Below are positions 33,993 through 42,886 of a stretch of 64,000 nt of DNA, piece by piece (the first letter of the stretch is position 1; each line of letters opens with the position of its first letter). A program made the position numbers and the translations under genes. The notes beneath the pieces are model-generated. The model was not told where the DNA came from and did not search any database. It saw only the letters and a list, made by a program, of their open reading frames with translations. This stretch comes from an uncultured Coriobacteriaceae bacterium (lineage in GTDB: Bacteria; Actinomycetota; Coriobacteriia; Coriobacteriales; Atopobiaceae). The stretch spans positions 211,263-275,262 of the forward strand of contig CADBYM010000001.1 in assembly GCA_902798915.1 (NCBI GenBank), given 5' to 3'.

Positions 33993-34904
33993 ATGCAGGC
34001 AGCGCAAAACGTGGACGCACTCATTGGGAACACCCCGCTCATCGACCTCTCGTTCCTTGTGGACGGGAAGGCGCGGATTCTGGGCAAGTACGAGGCAACG
34101 AATCCCGGCGGTTCCGTGAAGGACCGCATCGCCAAGGCGATGATCGATGCCGCAGAGCGCGATGGTTCGCTCAAGCCCGGTGGCACCATCATTGAGCCGA
34201 CGAGTGGCAATACCGGTGTCGGCTTGGCGATGCTTGCCGCAGCACGCGGATATCGCATGATTCTGGTGATGCCCGAGACGATGTCCGTCGAGCGCCGGAA
34301 GCTGGCCGCCTCCTATGGCGCGGAGCTTGTGCTGACGCCGGGTGCCGAGGGCATGGGTGGTGCCGTCGCCCGGGCAGACGCACTTGCGGCCGAGACCCCC
34401 GGCGCCATCGTTGCCGGACAGTTCGTGAACCCCGCCAACCCTCAGGCCCATTACGAGACGACCGGTCCGGAGGTTTGGAGCGCCACCGAGGGTCAGGTGG
34501 CCGCAATCGTGGCCGGCGTGGGGACCGGCGGCACGATCTCGGGAACAGGGCGCTTCCTCAAAGAGAAGAACGCCGAGGTCAGGGTGGTGGCTGTGGAGCC
34601 TGCGGAGTCACAGGTGCTTGCCGGCAAGCCTGCGGGCGCTCATCGCATCCAGGGAATCGGTGCCGGATTCGTGCCCAATACCTACGATGCGAACGTCGTC
34701 GACGAGGTCCTTCCCATCTCCACCGAGGAGGCGATCGACACCAAGAAGCAGCTCGCTTCGCGTGCCGGCCTGCTCGTCGGGATCTCTTCGGGTGCTGCTG
34801 TGGCTGCGGCCGCGCGAATCGCCCGGCGCGAGGAGTTTGCCGGCAAGACCATTGTGGCCGTGCTGCCCGACACGGGTGAGCGATACCTCTCGATGGACCT
34901 CTAG
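33993..34904 (+). CDS. cysK: Cysteine synthase (O-acetylserine sulfhydrylase)
   Basis: 303 residues. The PLP lysine is in NPGGSVKDRIAKAMI (Lys 43), the substrate loop is EPTSGNTGVGLAM, the phosphate-binding loop is GVGTGGTISGTGRFLKEKN, and GISSGAA carries the PLP-nitrogen serine. It makes cysteine from O-acetylserine and sulfide in the cytosol. Length and motifs match CysK rather than cystathionine beta-synthase. taggagatcatc precedes the ATG. A strong palindrome upstream suggests control by cysteine or sulfur status. Confidence 0.95.
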   Translation: MQAAQNVDALIGNTPLIDLSFLVDGKARILGKYEATNPGGSVKDRIAKAMIDAAERDGSLKPGGTIIEPTSGNTGVGLAMLAAARGYRMILVMPETMSVERRKLAASYGAELVLTPGAEGMGGAVARADALAAETPGAIVAGQFVNPANPQAHYETTGPEVWSATEGQVAAIVAGVGTGGTISGTGRFLKEKNAEVRVVAVEPAESQVLAGKPAGAHRIQGIGAGFVPNTYDANVVDEVLPISTEEAIDTKKQLASRAGLLVGISSGAAVAAAARIARREEFAGKTIVAVLPDTGERYLSMDL

Positions 34905-34962
34905 CGACGCGCTCCGCAAAGAGCGCTCTCGGATTCTGGTGTTACGAATCGGGAAACCGTGC

Positions 34963-34968
34963 TATCAT
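34963..34968 (+). promoter_or_regulatory. -10-like TATCAT ahead of the nickel transporter operon
   Basis: TATCAT sits 29 nt ahead of the CbiM/NikM start; a weak ttac is found near the -35 position. No NikR-type palindrome was found next to it. A small hairpin (gcgctc/gagcgc, 34908-34926) lies between cysK and this site. Confidence 0.4.
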
Positions 34969-34997
34969 CGCTTTGTCTTGCGATGAGAGGAGCGATG

Positions 34998-35996
34998 ATG
35001 CACATTCCCGACAACTACCTTTCTCCGGCTACGGATGCGGTGCTTGCGGTGGCGATGGTCCCCATCTGGGTTCACAGTGCGCACAAGGTGCGTGAGGAGC
35101 TCGACCAGGAGCAGGTTTCGTTCGTGGGCATGGCGGCGGCGTTCTCGTTCCTCCTCATGATGTTCAACGTGCCCCTTCCGGGGGGCACGACGGGCCACGC
35201 CGTCGGAGGGACTCTCATTGCATGCCTGCTTGGCCCCCACGCTGCCTGCCTTGCCGTCTCGGTGGCACTGGGGATCCAAGCCCTCATCTTTGGTGACGGC
35301 GGCATACTTGCCTTTGGGGCGAACTGCTTCAACATGGCGTTCGTTCTGCCATTCGTGGGACATGCGGTGTATCAACTCGTGTTGGGTGCCAATCCTTCTG
35401 GCGCGCGTCGGGCTGTCGCGCTCTTCGTGGGAGCATACGTTGGTCTGAACGTCGCCGCGCTGGTCGCCGCAATCGAGTTTGGTATCCAGCCGCTGCTCTT
35501 TGCCGATGCGGGAGGGCAGGCGCTGTACTGTCCGTATCCGCTCGCGGTGTCCATTCCTGCCATGTGCATACCTCACCTGTTGGTTGCGGGGGTCATCGAG
35601 GGGGTGGCGACCGTGGCGATATACGAATTCGTGGCACGCGTCGCGCCCGACGTGATGATTCGGCCCAACACCTCAATGCGGAAGGCGTCCTCGTTGCTTC
35701 CGGTTGCCGCTCTCGTGGGCATTCTCGTGGTCGCCACGCCTCTCGGCCTGCTGGCTGAGGGAACCGCGTGGGGCGAGTGGGGCGCCGACGAGATTGCGGA
35801 GACCGGAGCTGGATACGTGCCTGCCGGTATGGAGAACGGGTTCGAGTGGGAGGCGCTCATGCCCGACTACACCCTCGGCGCGCTGCCCGACGCGGTTGCG
35901 TACGTCATCTCGGCCATTGCGGGCGTGGCCCTTCTTGTGGTTGCGTTCAAGCTGCTCTCGTTGGCCGCAAGGCCGCGTGGCGCGTATGCTGGCTAG
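34998..35996 (+). CDS. ECF transporter substrate-binding membrane subunit CbiM/NikM with PDGLE-like C-terminus (nickel likely)
   Basis: 332 residues with about seven membrane helices. In this family metal binding uses the extreme N-terminus Met-His; here it reads MHIPDNYLSP, which fixes the start at 34998 and not at the ATG three bases earlier. GGTTGHAVGGTLIACLLGPHAACLAVS and FGDGGILAFGANCFNMAF are S-component signatures. The C-terminal 95 residues (TPLGLLAEGTAWGEWGADEIAET...) resemble the PDGLE/NikN-like part. It imports Ni2+ or Co2+; the NikR gene three genes on points to nickel. Ribosome site gagaggagcg. Confidence 0.9.
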   Translation: MHIPDNYLSPATDAVLAVAMVPIWVHSAHKVREELDQEQVSFVGMAAAFSFLLMMFNVPLPGGTTGHAVGGTLIACLLGPHAACLAVSVALGIQALIFGDGGILAFGANCFNMAFVLPFVGHAVYQLVLGANPSGARRAVALFVGAYVGLNVAALVAAIEFGIQPLLFADAGGQALYCPYPLAVSIPAMCIPHLLVAGVIEGVATVAIYEFVARVAPDVMIRPNTSMRKASSLLPVAALVGILVVATPLGLLAEGTAWGEWGADEIAETGAGYVPAGMENGFEWEALMPDYTLGALPDAVAYVISAIAGVALLVVAFKLLSLAARPRGAYAG

Positions 35997-36864
35997 TCGG
36001 AGCGAACAGGAGTCTTGCGGGAGCCGCGGGCGGGAACCGCTGCCCGAATGGCTTTTGTGCGGCTCGCCGTATGAGCCATCCACCGATCGCGACTCCTCCA
36101 TGCGACGCAACGTCTTGGCCTTGACGAGGGCGCTGGTGACGCTGCGCGCGGAGCCTGACCCCGCAGAACGACGCACAGGGGTGGATCGTGCGCTGGGCGG
36201 CGTCGCGCCGACGATTCGCCTCGTCGGCACCCTCGTGCTTGTTGCCTGCGTGAGTCTTGCGCGCAACCTCGCGTTCGCATGGCTCATGCTCGCCATTCTC
36301 CTCGTGTTGTGCGCGGTGCGCCCTGCTCACAGGATTGCACAAATCGTCGGTCCTGCCGCACTTGCGGCACTGCTTGCGTTCCTGGTCAACATGCCTGCCG
36401 TTCTTCTTGGTCAGGCCTCGGCGCCCGTTCGCATGACGACCAAGACGTTCGTGACGGTGGGCTACGTCGCGGGCCTCGCCCAGACCTTGGGCTCGGATGG
36501 AATGGTCGCTGCGCTGCGTGGGTTGGGCTTGGCGCCCCAGGTTGCCACGGTGGCAGACCTTGCCCTGCGCGACATCGTTGTGCTCGGTGAGGCGGCGACG
36601 TCGTTGAGCGAGGCTCTCAGTCTGCGAAGCGTGGGCACCAACAAGGACAAGACTGCCTCCGCCGCAGGTGTCATGGGTGCCGTGTTCGTGCGGGCACAGA
36701 GGCTGGCGACAGCCAGGGCCGAGGCGATGGAGCTTCGTGGCTACGGGTTGGGCTGGGCGGATGCACGTATGCGACGCCGCCTCCGGGGCGCCGACGTCGC
36801 ATACGTGCTCGCGATGGCGGCGGTTGTCGCGGCATTCGTGTACTTGGAGGGGGCGATGGCGTGA
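35986..36864 (+). CDS. ECF transporter transmembrane coupling subunit (CbiQ/NikQ, EcfT)
   Basis: 292 residues with about five membrane helices. The family coupling motif is present as ATARAEAMELRGYG near the C-terminus, which contacts the ATPase. The first 45 residues are polar and longer than usual. The ATG at 35986 overlaps the end of the upstream permease gene by 11 nt, and the gene overlaps the ATPase gene by 4 nt, so the three are coupled. Confidence 0.88.
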   Translation: MLASRSEQESCGSRGREPLPEWLLCGSPYEPSTDRDSSMRRNVLALTRALVTLRAEPDPAERRTGVDRALGGVAPTIRLVGTLVLVACVSLARNLAFAWLMLAILLVLCAVRPAHRIAQIVGPAALAALLAFLVNMPAVLLGQASAPVRMTTKTFVTVGYVAGLAQTLGSDGMVAALRGLGLAPQVATVADLALRDIVVLGEAATSLSEALSLRSVGTNKDKTASAAGVMGAVFVRAQRLATARAEAMELRGYGLGWADARMRRRLRGADVAYVLAMAAVVAAFVYLEGAMA

Positions 36865-37526
36865 GCCCTCTGGTGGAGTTTTGCGACGTGCGGTTTGCCT
36901 ATGCGTCCTCGCGACAATTCGCGTTGGACGGCGTGAGCTTTGCCGTCAACGAGGGTGAGGCATGTGCGCTCGTGGGTCCCAATGGTTGCGGGAAGTCCAC
37001 GGCGCTACGGCTCCTCGTCGGCCTCGACCATCCCTTGTCGGGCGAGGTGCGGTTTGCCGGAGAGGCCATCGACGCATCCGCCCTGCATGACGTGCGCTTC
37101 TCCAAGCGGCTCCGGCAACGTGTGGGCCTCGTGTTCCAGGACCCCGACGTGCAGCTCTTCTGTCCCTCGGTTGCCGAGGAGGTATCGTTCGGACCGCGGC
37201 AGATGGGGCTCGCTCCCGAGGAGGTGCAACGCCGCACGGACGATTGCCTTCGGCTGTTTGACTTGGAACGATTGCGCGACCGTGCGCCATGGCGTCTCTC
37301 GGGAGGGGAGAAGCGTCGCTGCGCCATCGCCTGCGTGGTTTCGCTGGCGCCGGATTTGCTCTGCCTTGACGAGCCCACCAACGGATTGGACGACGAGAGT
37401 CGGGCGGGCATGGTGGCGTTCCTGCGCTCGTTCGTCGCGGCGGGAAAGACGGTGCTCGTCGCTACGCACGACTTGCAGCTCGTCAGCGAGCTCGGGGCCC
37501 GTACCATCAGCCTTGCGAGACGGTAG
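36861..37526 (+). CDS. ECF transporter ATP-binding subunit (CbiO/NikO)
   Basis: 221 residues. Walker A GPNGCGKST, Q-loop VFQDPDVQLFCPSVAEEVSFGP (typical of ECF ATPases), signature LSGGEKRR, Walker B LLCLDEPTNGLDD and switch His in VATHDL. It powers the nickel/cobalt transporter. The start is GTG in a GTGA overlap with the upstream stop. Only one ATPase is encoded, so it works as a homodimer, as in Nik/Cbi systems. Confidence 0.93.
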   Translation: MSPLVEFCDVRFAYASSRQFALDGVSFAVNEGEACALVGPNGCGKSTALRLLVGLDHPLSGEVRFAGEAIDASALHDVRFSKRLRQRVGLVFQDPDVQLFCPSVAEEVSFGPRQMGLAPEEVQRRTDDCLRLFDLERLRDRAPWRLSGGEKRRCAIACVVSLAPDLLCLDEPTNGLDDESRAGMVAFLRSFVAAGKTVLVATHDLQLVSELGARTISLARR

Positions 37527-37566
37527 AGATGTTCTGCGGGGGACGTGCTTCCCGTGGCACATCCGC

Positions 37567-37572
37567 TATACT
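37567..37572 (+). promoter_or_regulatory. -10-like TATACT ahead of nikR
   Basis: TATACT stands 38 nt ahead of the nikR ATG, with ggtggaggg next to the start codon. This suggests nikR can be transcribed apart from the transporter. Confidence 0.45.
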
Positions 37573-37609
37573 GAACACCCACAAAGGGGGTCCGACGGGT
37601 GGAGGGATG

Positions 37610-38059
37610 ATGGCGAGCGACTTGGTGAGGTTCTCCGTTGCCATACCTATGGGGCTGCTCGAGGAGTTTGACGAGTACACGGCACGGCGCGGCATCCTGA
37701 CCAACCGCTCGGAGGCGATTCGCGACCTCATGCGCGAGAAGCTCGTGGAGGATGAGCTCGCCTCGCCCGACGCGGAGGTGGTGGGGTCAATCACCATGGT
37801 GTATGACCACCACACTCCCGACTTGACGCAGCGGCTCGATGAGGTGCAGCATGAGCACATCCCCCAAATCGTCTCGACCATGCACGTGCATCTGGACCAT
37901 TGCAACTGCCTGGAGATTCTGGCCGTGCGGGGGAGGAGCGCAGACGTGCACGATCTTGCCGATCGCCTGCTGGGCATCAAGGGTGTGCGCCATGGGAGCC
38001 TAGCCTGCACGGCGACGACCTCGTCCATGGGACACCATCACGAGCACCGGCATGAGTGA
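37610..38059 (+). CDS. nikR: Nickel-responsive regulator NikR with His-rich tail
   Basis: 149 residues. An N-terminal ribbon-helix-helix (LVRFSVAIPMGLLEEFDEYTARRGILTNRSEAIRDLMREKLVE) is followed by the ACT-like nickel domain with HEHIPQIVSTMHVHLDHCNCLE, which supplies the His-His-Cys Ni ligands. The C-terminus ends GHHHEHRHE, an extra metal-binding tail. NikR with bound Ni2+ represses nickel uptake, and here it sits directly behind the NikM-Q-O genes. An adjacent in-frame ATG at 37607 is the alternative start. Confidence 0.94.
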   Translation: MASDLVRFSVAIPMGLLEEFDEYTARRGILTNRSEAIRDLMREKLVEDELASPDAEVVGSITMVYDHHTPDLTQRLDEVQHEHIPQIVSTMHVHLDHCNCLEILAVRGRSADVHDLADRLLGIKGVRHGSLACTATTSSMGHHHEHRHE

Positions 38060-38062
38060 GGA

Positions 38063-38098
38063 GGTGGGCGGGACCGCCATTGCAGTCTCGCCCACCTT
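38063..38098 (+). terminator. Terminator after nikR
   Basis: A 12-bp stem (ggtgggcgggac / gtctcgcccacc, one G-T pair) with a 10-nt loop, followed by tt. It lies between nikR and the convergent zinc-ribbon gene. Confidence 0.6.
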
Positions 38099-38144
38099 CA
38101 ACGTGTGCCTCATGGCTCAATGAGCAACCGTCTCGAAGTGCTTC

Positions 38145-38948
38145 CTACCAGTCGCTGCTCCAATCGGTGGCGCTGGAGTCCCATGAGTCGGATGAGCTCC
38201 AACTCCAATCGTCATCGTCCCAATCGTCGTCGTCGCTGCTGCTTGAACTTGATTCACTGGGAGGGTCGTAGTATTGCGAGTTCGAGAAGTCGCTCGTGCC
38301 CGACGAGGAATCCCACGAGTTGCCCTGCCAGTACTCGTCAACGTTCTCGGTCAGTGGGGTGGGAGGGCTGGGGTCTGGCTGCCATGTGTTGCTGTACGAG
38401 TCGTAGAAGTACCAGTCGTTGTCTTGGAAATAGTACGAGGTATTGTTATAGCTGTAGTATCCGCGCGACGGCAGGCGCGAGAGCGCGTAGATGCCGCCGA
38501 CGAGTACGGTCGCGAAGGCGATGATGACGAGGATGCCCGCGAAGCGCGTCTTGCGCTGGGCCTTCTGCACCTTCTGCGTGCCCAAGCGGTTCTTTTGGTT
38601 CGCCACCTCGCTCTTCATCTTTTGGTACAGCTCGTTGACGGCGTAGGCCTCGTCCTTTCCGCGGTAGCGAATCGCGCGGGTGCCATCGGCCTTGTTCTTG
38701 TACACGACGAAGTCGAGGCCGTCCTGGTAGATGCCGAACGCCCGTGGCTCCTTGTAGTCCTCGCCAATGAAGAAGCGCATCTGCTCGAGGGGCAGGTTGT
38801 GTGCCAGGGCAAATGCCTTGAGCTCCTCGATGGTCTTGGGCACGCCACTTGCCGATGCCATCATGTGCTCGTTGGGAGCTCCGCAATGCGGACAAACCGC
38901 ATCGGTGTCGTCAATCCAGTTGTCGCAATACTCGCATCGCTGCCGCAT
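38145..38948 (-). CDS. Zinc-ribbon single-pass membrane protein with Ser/Asp/Trp-rich tail
   Basis: 267 residues. An N-terminal zinc ribbon (CEYCDNWIDDTDAVCPHCG) is followed by a folded 100-residue domain (IEELKAFALAHNLPLEQMRFFIGEDYKEPRAFGIYQDG..., then FVVYKNKADGTRAIRYRGKDEAYAVNELY), one membrane helix near 143-162 (FAGILVIIAFATVLVGGIYAL), a Tyr-rich stretch and a tail of Ser, Asp and Trp ending SSATDWSSDW. Function unknown. The domain order resembles the zinc-ribbon protein at 57112-58584. The start at 38948 follows ggagg. Confidence 0.75.
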   Translation of the reverse strand: MRQRCEYCDNWIDDTDAVCPHCGAPNEHMMASASGVPKTIEELKAFALAHNLPLEQMRFFIGEDYKEPRAFGIYQDGLDFVVYKNKADGTRAIRYRGKDEAYAVNELYQKMKSEVANQKNRLGTQKVQKAQRKTRFAGILVIIAFATVLVGGIYALSRLPSRGYYSYNNTSYYFQDNDWYFYDSYSNTWQPDPSPPTPLTENVDEYWQGNSWDSSSGTSDFSNSQYYDPPSESSSSSSDDDDWDDDDWSWSSSDSWDSSATDWSSDW

Positions 38949-39107
38949 GTCCGCCTCCGTCACGTCTTGCGTCCACTTACGCTAAGTGTAGCAAAGTGTC
39001 GATGCCGCGCCGTGACGTCGGTGCCCAACATCTGCGAATGCGCCTTGATATGCCAAGAACTGATATGCTGGGAACGAAGAGGACAAGGAAGAGAGAGGGG
39101 GGGCTGG

Positions 39108-40967
39108 ATGGATACTATCAAAAAGATATTGGCCCAGCTTGGAGAGTATCGCAGACAGGCGCTGCTCGCTCCTGTGCTCACGCTGGCGAGCGTCGCTCTG
39201 GAAGTGGCGCTTCCCTTCGTGATGGGCGTGCTCATCGATCGGGGAATCAGCGCGGGCGACATGGGCCAGGTCGTTCTGTGGGGCGTCGTGATGCTCGTGT
39301 GCGCGGGACTTGCGCTTGTGGTGGGGGCGCTTTCGGGCGTGTATGGCAGTGAGGCGGCCGCCGGACTCGCTGCCAACCTGCGCGACGCTGAGTTTAAGAA
39401 GGTGCAGACGTACTCGTTCGCCAACATCGACAAGTTCAGCACGGCCGGTCTTGTCACGCGCATGACCACTGACGTGACGAACGTGCAGAATGCCTTCCAA
39501 ATGGCGTTGATCATCGCCACGCGCGCACCCATCACGCTCATCGTCTCGATGGGCATGTGCATCTTCCTCAGTCCGTCGATGTCGCTCATCTTCGTGGTAG
39601 CCATGATGGCACTCGGGCTCGGGCTCTTCACCATCATGATCAAGGTGATGCCGCTGTTCCGCAGGGTGTTCGAGCGTTATGACGACCTCAACGCGAGCGT
39701 GCAGGAGAACGTGAGCGCCATCCGAGTGGTGAAGGCGTTCGTCCGCGAGGACTTCGAGGACCAGAAGTTTGCGCATGCGGCGGGCGAGCTGCACGACCTC
39801 TTCGTCGCTGCGGAATCCATGCTCGCGTGGAACAATCCCATCATGATGTGCGCCATCTACGGCTGCGTCATTGCGCTCAGCTGGTTCGGTACGCATTCCA
39901 TCATGAACGGCAACCTCACCACTGGTGAGCTCACGAGCCTTTTGGGCTACGTCATGAACATCCTCATGAGCCTGATGATGCTCACCATGATCTTTGTCAT
40001 GCTCACCATGAGTGCGGCCTCAGCCAATCGCATCATCGAGGTGCTTGAGGAGGAGCCCGACATCACGAGCCCGCAGAACGCCATCATGGCAGTTCCGGAT
40101 GGCTCCATCGACTTCGATAAAGCGTGCTTCAGCTATCGCACTGGTACGGGCGAGTCCACGCTCGAGGACGTGGACCTGCACATAAGGAGTGGCGAGACCA
40201 TCGGCATCCTCGGTCCCACGGGTTCGGGCAAGTCCACCTTGGTCGCGCTCATCAGCCGTCTGTACGACGTGACGTCCGGCAAGGTGGAGGTAGGGGGCAA
40301 CGACGTGCGCGCCTACGACACCGAGGTGCTGCGCGACTCGGTGGCCGTGGTCCTTCAGCAGAACACGCTCTTCTCGGGTACCATCTTGGACAACCTGCGC
40401 TGGGGCAACGAGCGCGCGACCCGCGAAGAATGCATCGCGGCATGTCGGGCGGCCTGTGCCGACGAGTTCATCGACCGCATGCCCGACGGTTACGACACCG
40501 TGATCGAACAGGGAGGCACCAACGTCTCGGGTGGTCAGCGACAACGCCTGTGCATCGCCCGCGCCCTGCTCAAGCGCCCCAAGGTGCTGATTCTCGACGA
40601 CTCAACGAGCGCCGTGGATACGGCAACTGACGCCTCCATCCAGCGTGCCTTCGCCGAGCAGATTCCCCAGACGACCAAGCTCATCATCTCCCAGCGCGTG
40701 AGTAGCTTTGCGGCGTGTGACCGAATCCTGGTGCTCGACGCGGGGCGTGTGGCAGCGTTCGGGACCGAAGACGAGTTGCTCAAAGACTGCAAGATCTATC
40801 GCGATGTGCACGAGGTACAGACCAAGGTTGGTAGTGGAGCCGACTTTGACGAACTTGAGAGCGTGGGGCGCGACCCACTCTCGCAGCGCTTCGACCCGGC
40901 GTTTGCCGACGAGTTCGAAGCGGCGACGGTGACGACTGCCGAGACCCAGGGAAAGGACGGTGAGTAG
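39108..40967 (+). CDS. ABC exporter half-transporter, degenerate-site subunit
   Basis: 619 residues: six membrane helices (1-320) and an ATPase domain. Walker A is GPTGSGKST, signature NVSGGQRQR, Walker B VLILDDSTSAVD. The catalytic Glu after Walker B is Asp (DDST), which is typical of the non-catalytic partner in heterodimeric exporters such as BmrC/D and LmrC/D. The H-loop residue is Gln (ISQRVSS), also non-canonical. The next gene, 2 nt on, has the canonical residues. The cargo (drug, lipid or peptide) is unknown. The open frame extends far upstream, but the membrane domain and a gagagaggggg site fix the start here. Confidence 0.92.
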   Translation: MDTIKKILAQLGEYRRQALLAPVLTLASVALEVALPFVMGVLIDRGISAGDMGQVVLWGVVMLVCAGLALVVGALSGVYGSEAAAGLAANLRDAEFKKVQTYSFANIDKFSTAGLVTRMTTDVTNVQNAFQMALIIATRAPITLIVSMGMCIFLSPSMSLIFVVAMMALGLGLFTIMIKVMPLFRRVFERYDDLNASVQENVSAIRVVKAFVREDFEDQKFAHAAGELHDLFVAAESMLAWNNPIMMCAIYGCVIALSWFGTHSIMNGNLTTGELTSLLGYVMNILMSLMMLTMIFVMLTMSAASANRIIEVLEEEPDITSPQNAIMAVPDGSIDFDKACFSYRTGTGESTLEDVDLHIRSGETIGILGPTGSGKSTLVALISRLYDVTSGKVEVGGNDVRAYDTEVLRDSVAVVLQQNTLFSGTILDNLRWGNERATREECIAACRAACADEFIDRMPDGYDTVIEQGGTNVSGGQRQRLCIARALLKRPKVLILDDSTSAVDTATDASIQRAFAEQIPQTTKLIISQRVSSFAACDRILVLDAGRVAAFGTEDELLKDCKIYRDVHEVQTKVGSGADFDELESVGRDPLSQRFDPAFADEFEAATVTTAETQGKDGE

Positions 40968-40969
40968 CC

Positions 40970-42886
40970 ATGCCAGGACCACGTGGACCGCACCAACCCG
41001 GCGCGAAGCTCTCCAAAGACGCCCTCAAGAACGTGGGGGCCATCTTCCGCGTCATGTGGGGTCACTACAAGGGGCTGTTCTGTCTCGTCATCGTGGGCAT
41101 TCTGGTGAGCGCCTGGGCCATGCTGCAGTCGACGCTCTTCACCCGGACGCTCATAGACAGCTACATCACGCCCATGCTTGCCCAGCGCGATGCCGGGGCC
41201 ACCACCTTCGACTACGGGCCGCTCGCTGCGGCGATCGGGAGGCTTCTCGTCGTCGCCGCGCTTGGAATCGGGTCGGCCTACCTGTATAACCGACTGATGG
41301 TGACCATCAGCCAGGGAACGCTGCGGACGTTGCGCGTCGAGGTGTTCGAGCACATGGAGTCGCTGCCCATCAAGTACTTCGATACGCACAGCCATGGCGA
41401 CATCATGAGCATCTATACCAACGACATCGATACGCTGCGCCAGCTCATCAGCCAGACGATTCCGCAGTTCGTGAACTCCGGCGTCACCATCGTGATGACG
41501 CTCGTCTCCATGTGCATGCTCTCGCTCCCGCTTACGGGCCTGACGCTCGGCATGGTGGCACTCATGCTCTTGTCGAGCGGACGCATAGGCAGTGCGGCTG
41601 CGAAGCACTTCGCCGACCAGCAGGATAATCTCGGCAAGGTGAACGGCTTCATAGAGGAGACGATCAGTGGCGAGAAGGTCGTCAAGGTGTTTTGTCATGA
41701 GGAACGTTCCATCGACCAGTTCGTTGAGCGCAACCATGCCCTGCGCGACTCTGCCATGAGCGCAAACCGTCTCTCCAGCATGCTTATGCCGGTGGTGATG
41801 AGCTTGGGCAACGTGAGCTATGTGGTCTGCGCCATCCTCGGTTCGTGGATTGCCGTGAGTACGGGAATCATCTCGCTCGGAACGCTCGTGAGCTTCCTCA
41901 CGCTCAACAAGTCCTTCACCCAACCCATCACGCAGATTTCGCAGCAGCTCAGTGCCATTACGCAGGCATCGGCTGGTGCGGGCCGCGTGCTGCAGATTCT
42001 GGCCGAGGAGCCCGAGGTCGACAAGGGTTACGTCGAGTTGGTGAACGTCCGGGAGGTCGATGGCAGGTTGGAGGAAAGCGAACGGCGCACGGGCAAGTGG
42101 GCGTGGAAGCACCCGCACGAGGCCGAGGGGACGGTAACCTACATGCCACTCATGGGCGAACTCGTGATGGATGGCGTGGACTTTGGCTACGTGCCCGAGA
42201 AGCAGATTCTCCACAACATACGGCTCTTTGCCCTGCCGGGTCAGAAGATTGCCTTCGTGGGTGCGACGGGTGCTGGCAAGACCACCATCACGAACCTCAT
42301 CAACCGCTTCTACGACATCGATGACGGCAAGATTCGCTACGACGGCATCAACATCGAGAAGATCAAGAAGCCCGAGTTGCGGCGCTCGCTGGGCATGGTG
42401 CTGCAGGATCCGCATCTCTTCACCGGGACGGTGATGGAGAACATCCGCTACGGAAGGCTCGACGCCACCGACGAGGAATGCATCGAGGCGGCCAAGCTCG
42501 TCTCGGCCCATGACTTCATCAAGCGCCTGCCTGATGGGTACGACACGCAGATAACCGGCGACGGCGGTAACCTCAGCGCAGGGCAGCGTCAGCTTCTCAC
42601 CATCGCGCGTGCCGCCGTGGCCGATCCGCCTGCGCTCATCCTCGACGAGGCGACGAGCTCCATCGACACGCGTACCGAGCAGCTCGTGCAGGCAGGTATG
42701 GACGCGCTCATGCGTGATCGCACCACCTTCGTGATCGCGCATCGCCTCTCCACCGTCCGAAACTCGGACTGCATCATGGTTATGGAGCAGGGGCGGATTA
42801 TCGAGCGCGGCACGCACGACGAGCTGATGGCCGCGCACGGGAGGTACTACGGGCTCTACACCGGCAACCAGATAGAGTCGGAGTAG
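40970..42886 (+). CDS. ABC exporter half-transporter, canonical-site subunit
   Basis: 638 residues: six membrane helices and an ATPase domain with GATGAGKTT, signature LSAGQRQLL, Walker B LILDEATSSID with catalytic Glu, and H-loop IAHRLST. It pairs with the preceding subunit in the membrane. A charged 35-residue insert (residues 355-390, EVDGRLEESERRTGKWAWKH...) precedes the ATPase core. The ATG is 2 nt after the previous stop, so the two are coupled. An 80-bp copy of its 3' end is found just downstream. Confidence 0.93.
   Translation: MPGPRGPHQPGAKLSKDALKNVGAIFRVMWGHYKGLFCLVIVGILVSAWAMLQSTLFTRTLIDSYITPMLAQRDAGATTFDYGPLAAAIGRLLVVAALGIGSAYLYNRLMVTISQGTLRTLRVEVFEHMESLPIKYFDTHSHGDIMSIYTNDIDTLRQLISQTIPQFVNSGVTIVMTLVSMCMLSLPLTGLTLGMVALMLLSSGRIGSAAAKHFADQQDNLGKVNGFIEETISGEKVVKVFCHEERSIDQFVERNHALRDSAMSANRLSSMLMPVVMSLGNVSYVVCAILGSWIAVSTGIISLGTLVSFLTLNKSFTQPITQISQQLSAITQASAGAGRVLQILAEEPEVDKGYVELVNVREVDGRLEESERRTGKWAWKHPHEAEGTVTYMPLMGELVMDGVDFGYVPEKQILHNIRLFALPGQKIAFVGATGAGKTTITNLINRFYDIDDGKIRYDGINIEKIKKPELRRSLGMVLQDPHLFTGTVMENIRYGRLDATDEECIEAAKLVSAHDFIKRLPDGYDTQITGDGGNLSAGQRQLLTIARAAVADPPALILDEATSSIDTRTEQLVQAGMDALMRDRTTFVIAHRLSTVRNSDCIMVMEQGRIIERGTHDELMAAHGRYYGLYTGNQIESE

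Noticed and set aside
34905..34997. Cobalamin riboswitch or NikR palindrome ahead of the ECF operon
   Set aside because: The gap is only 93 nt and shows no B12-box or long spaced palindrome.
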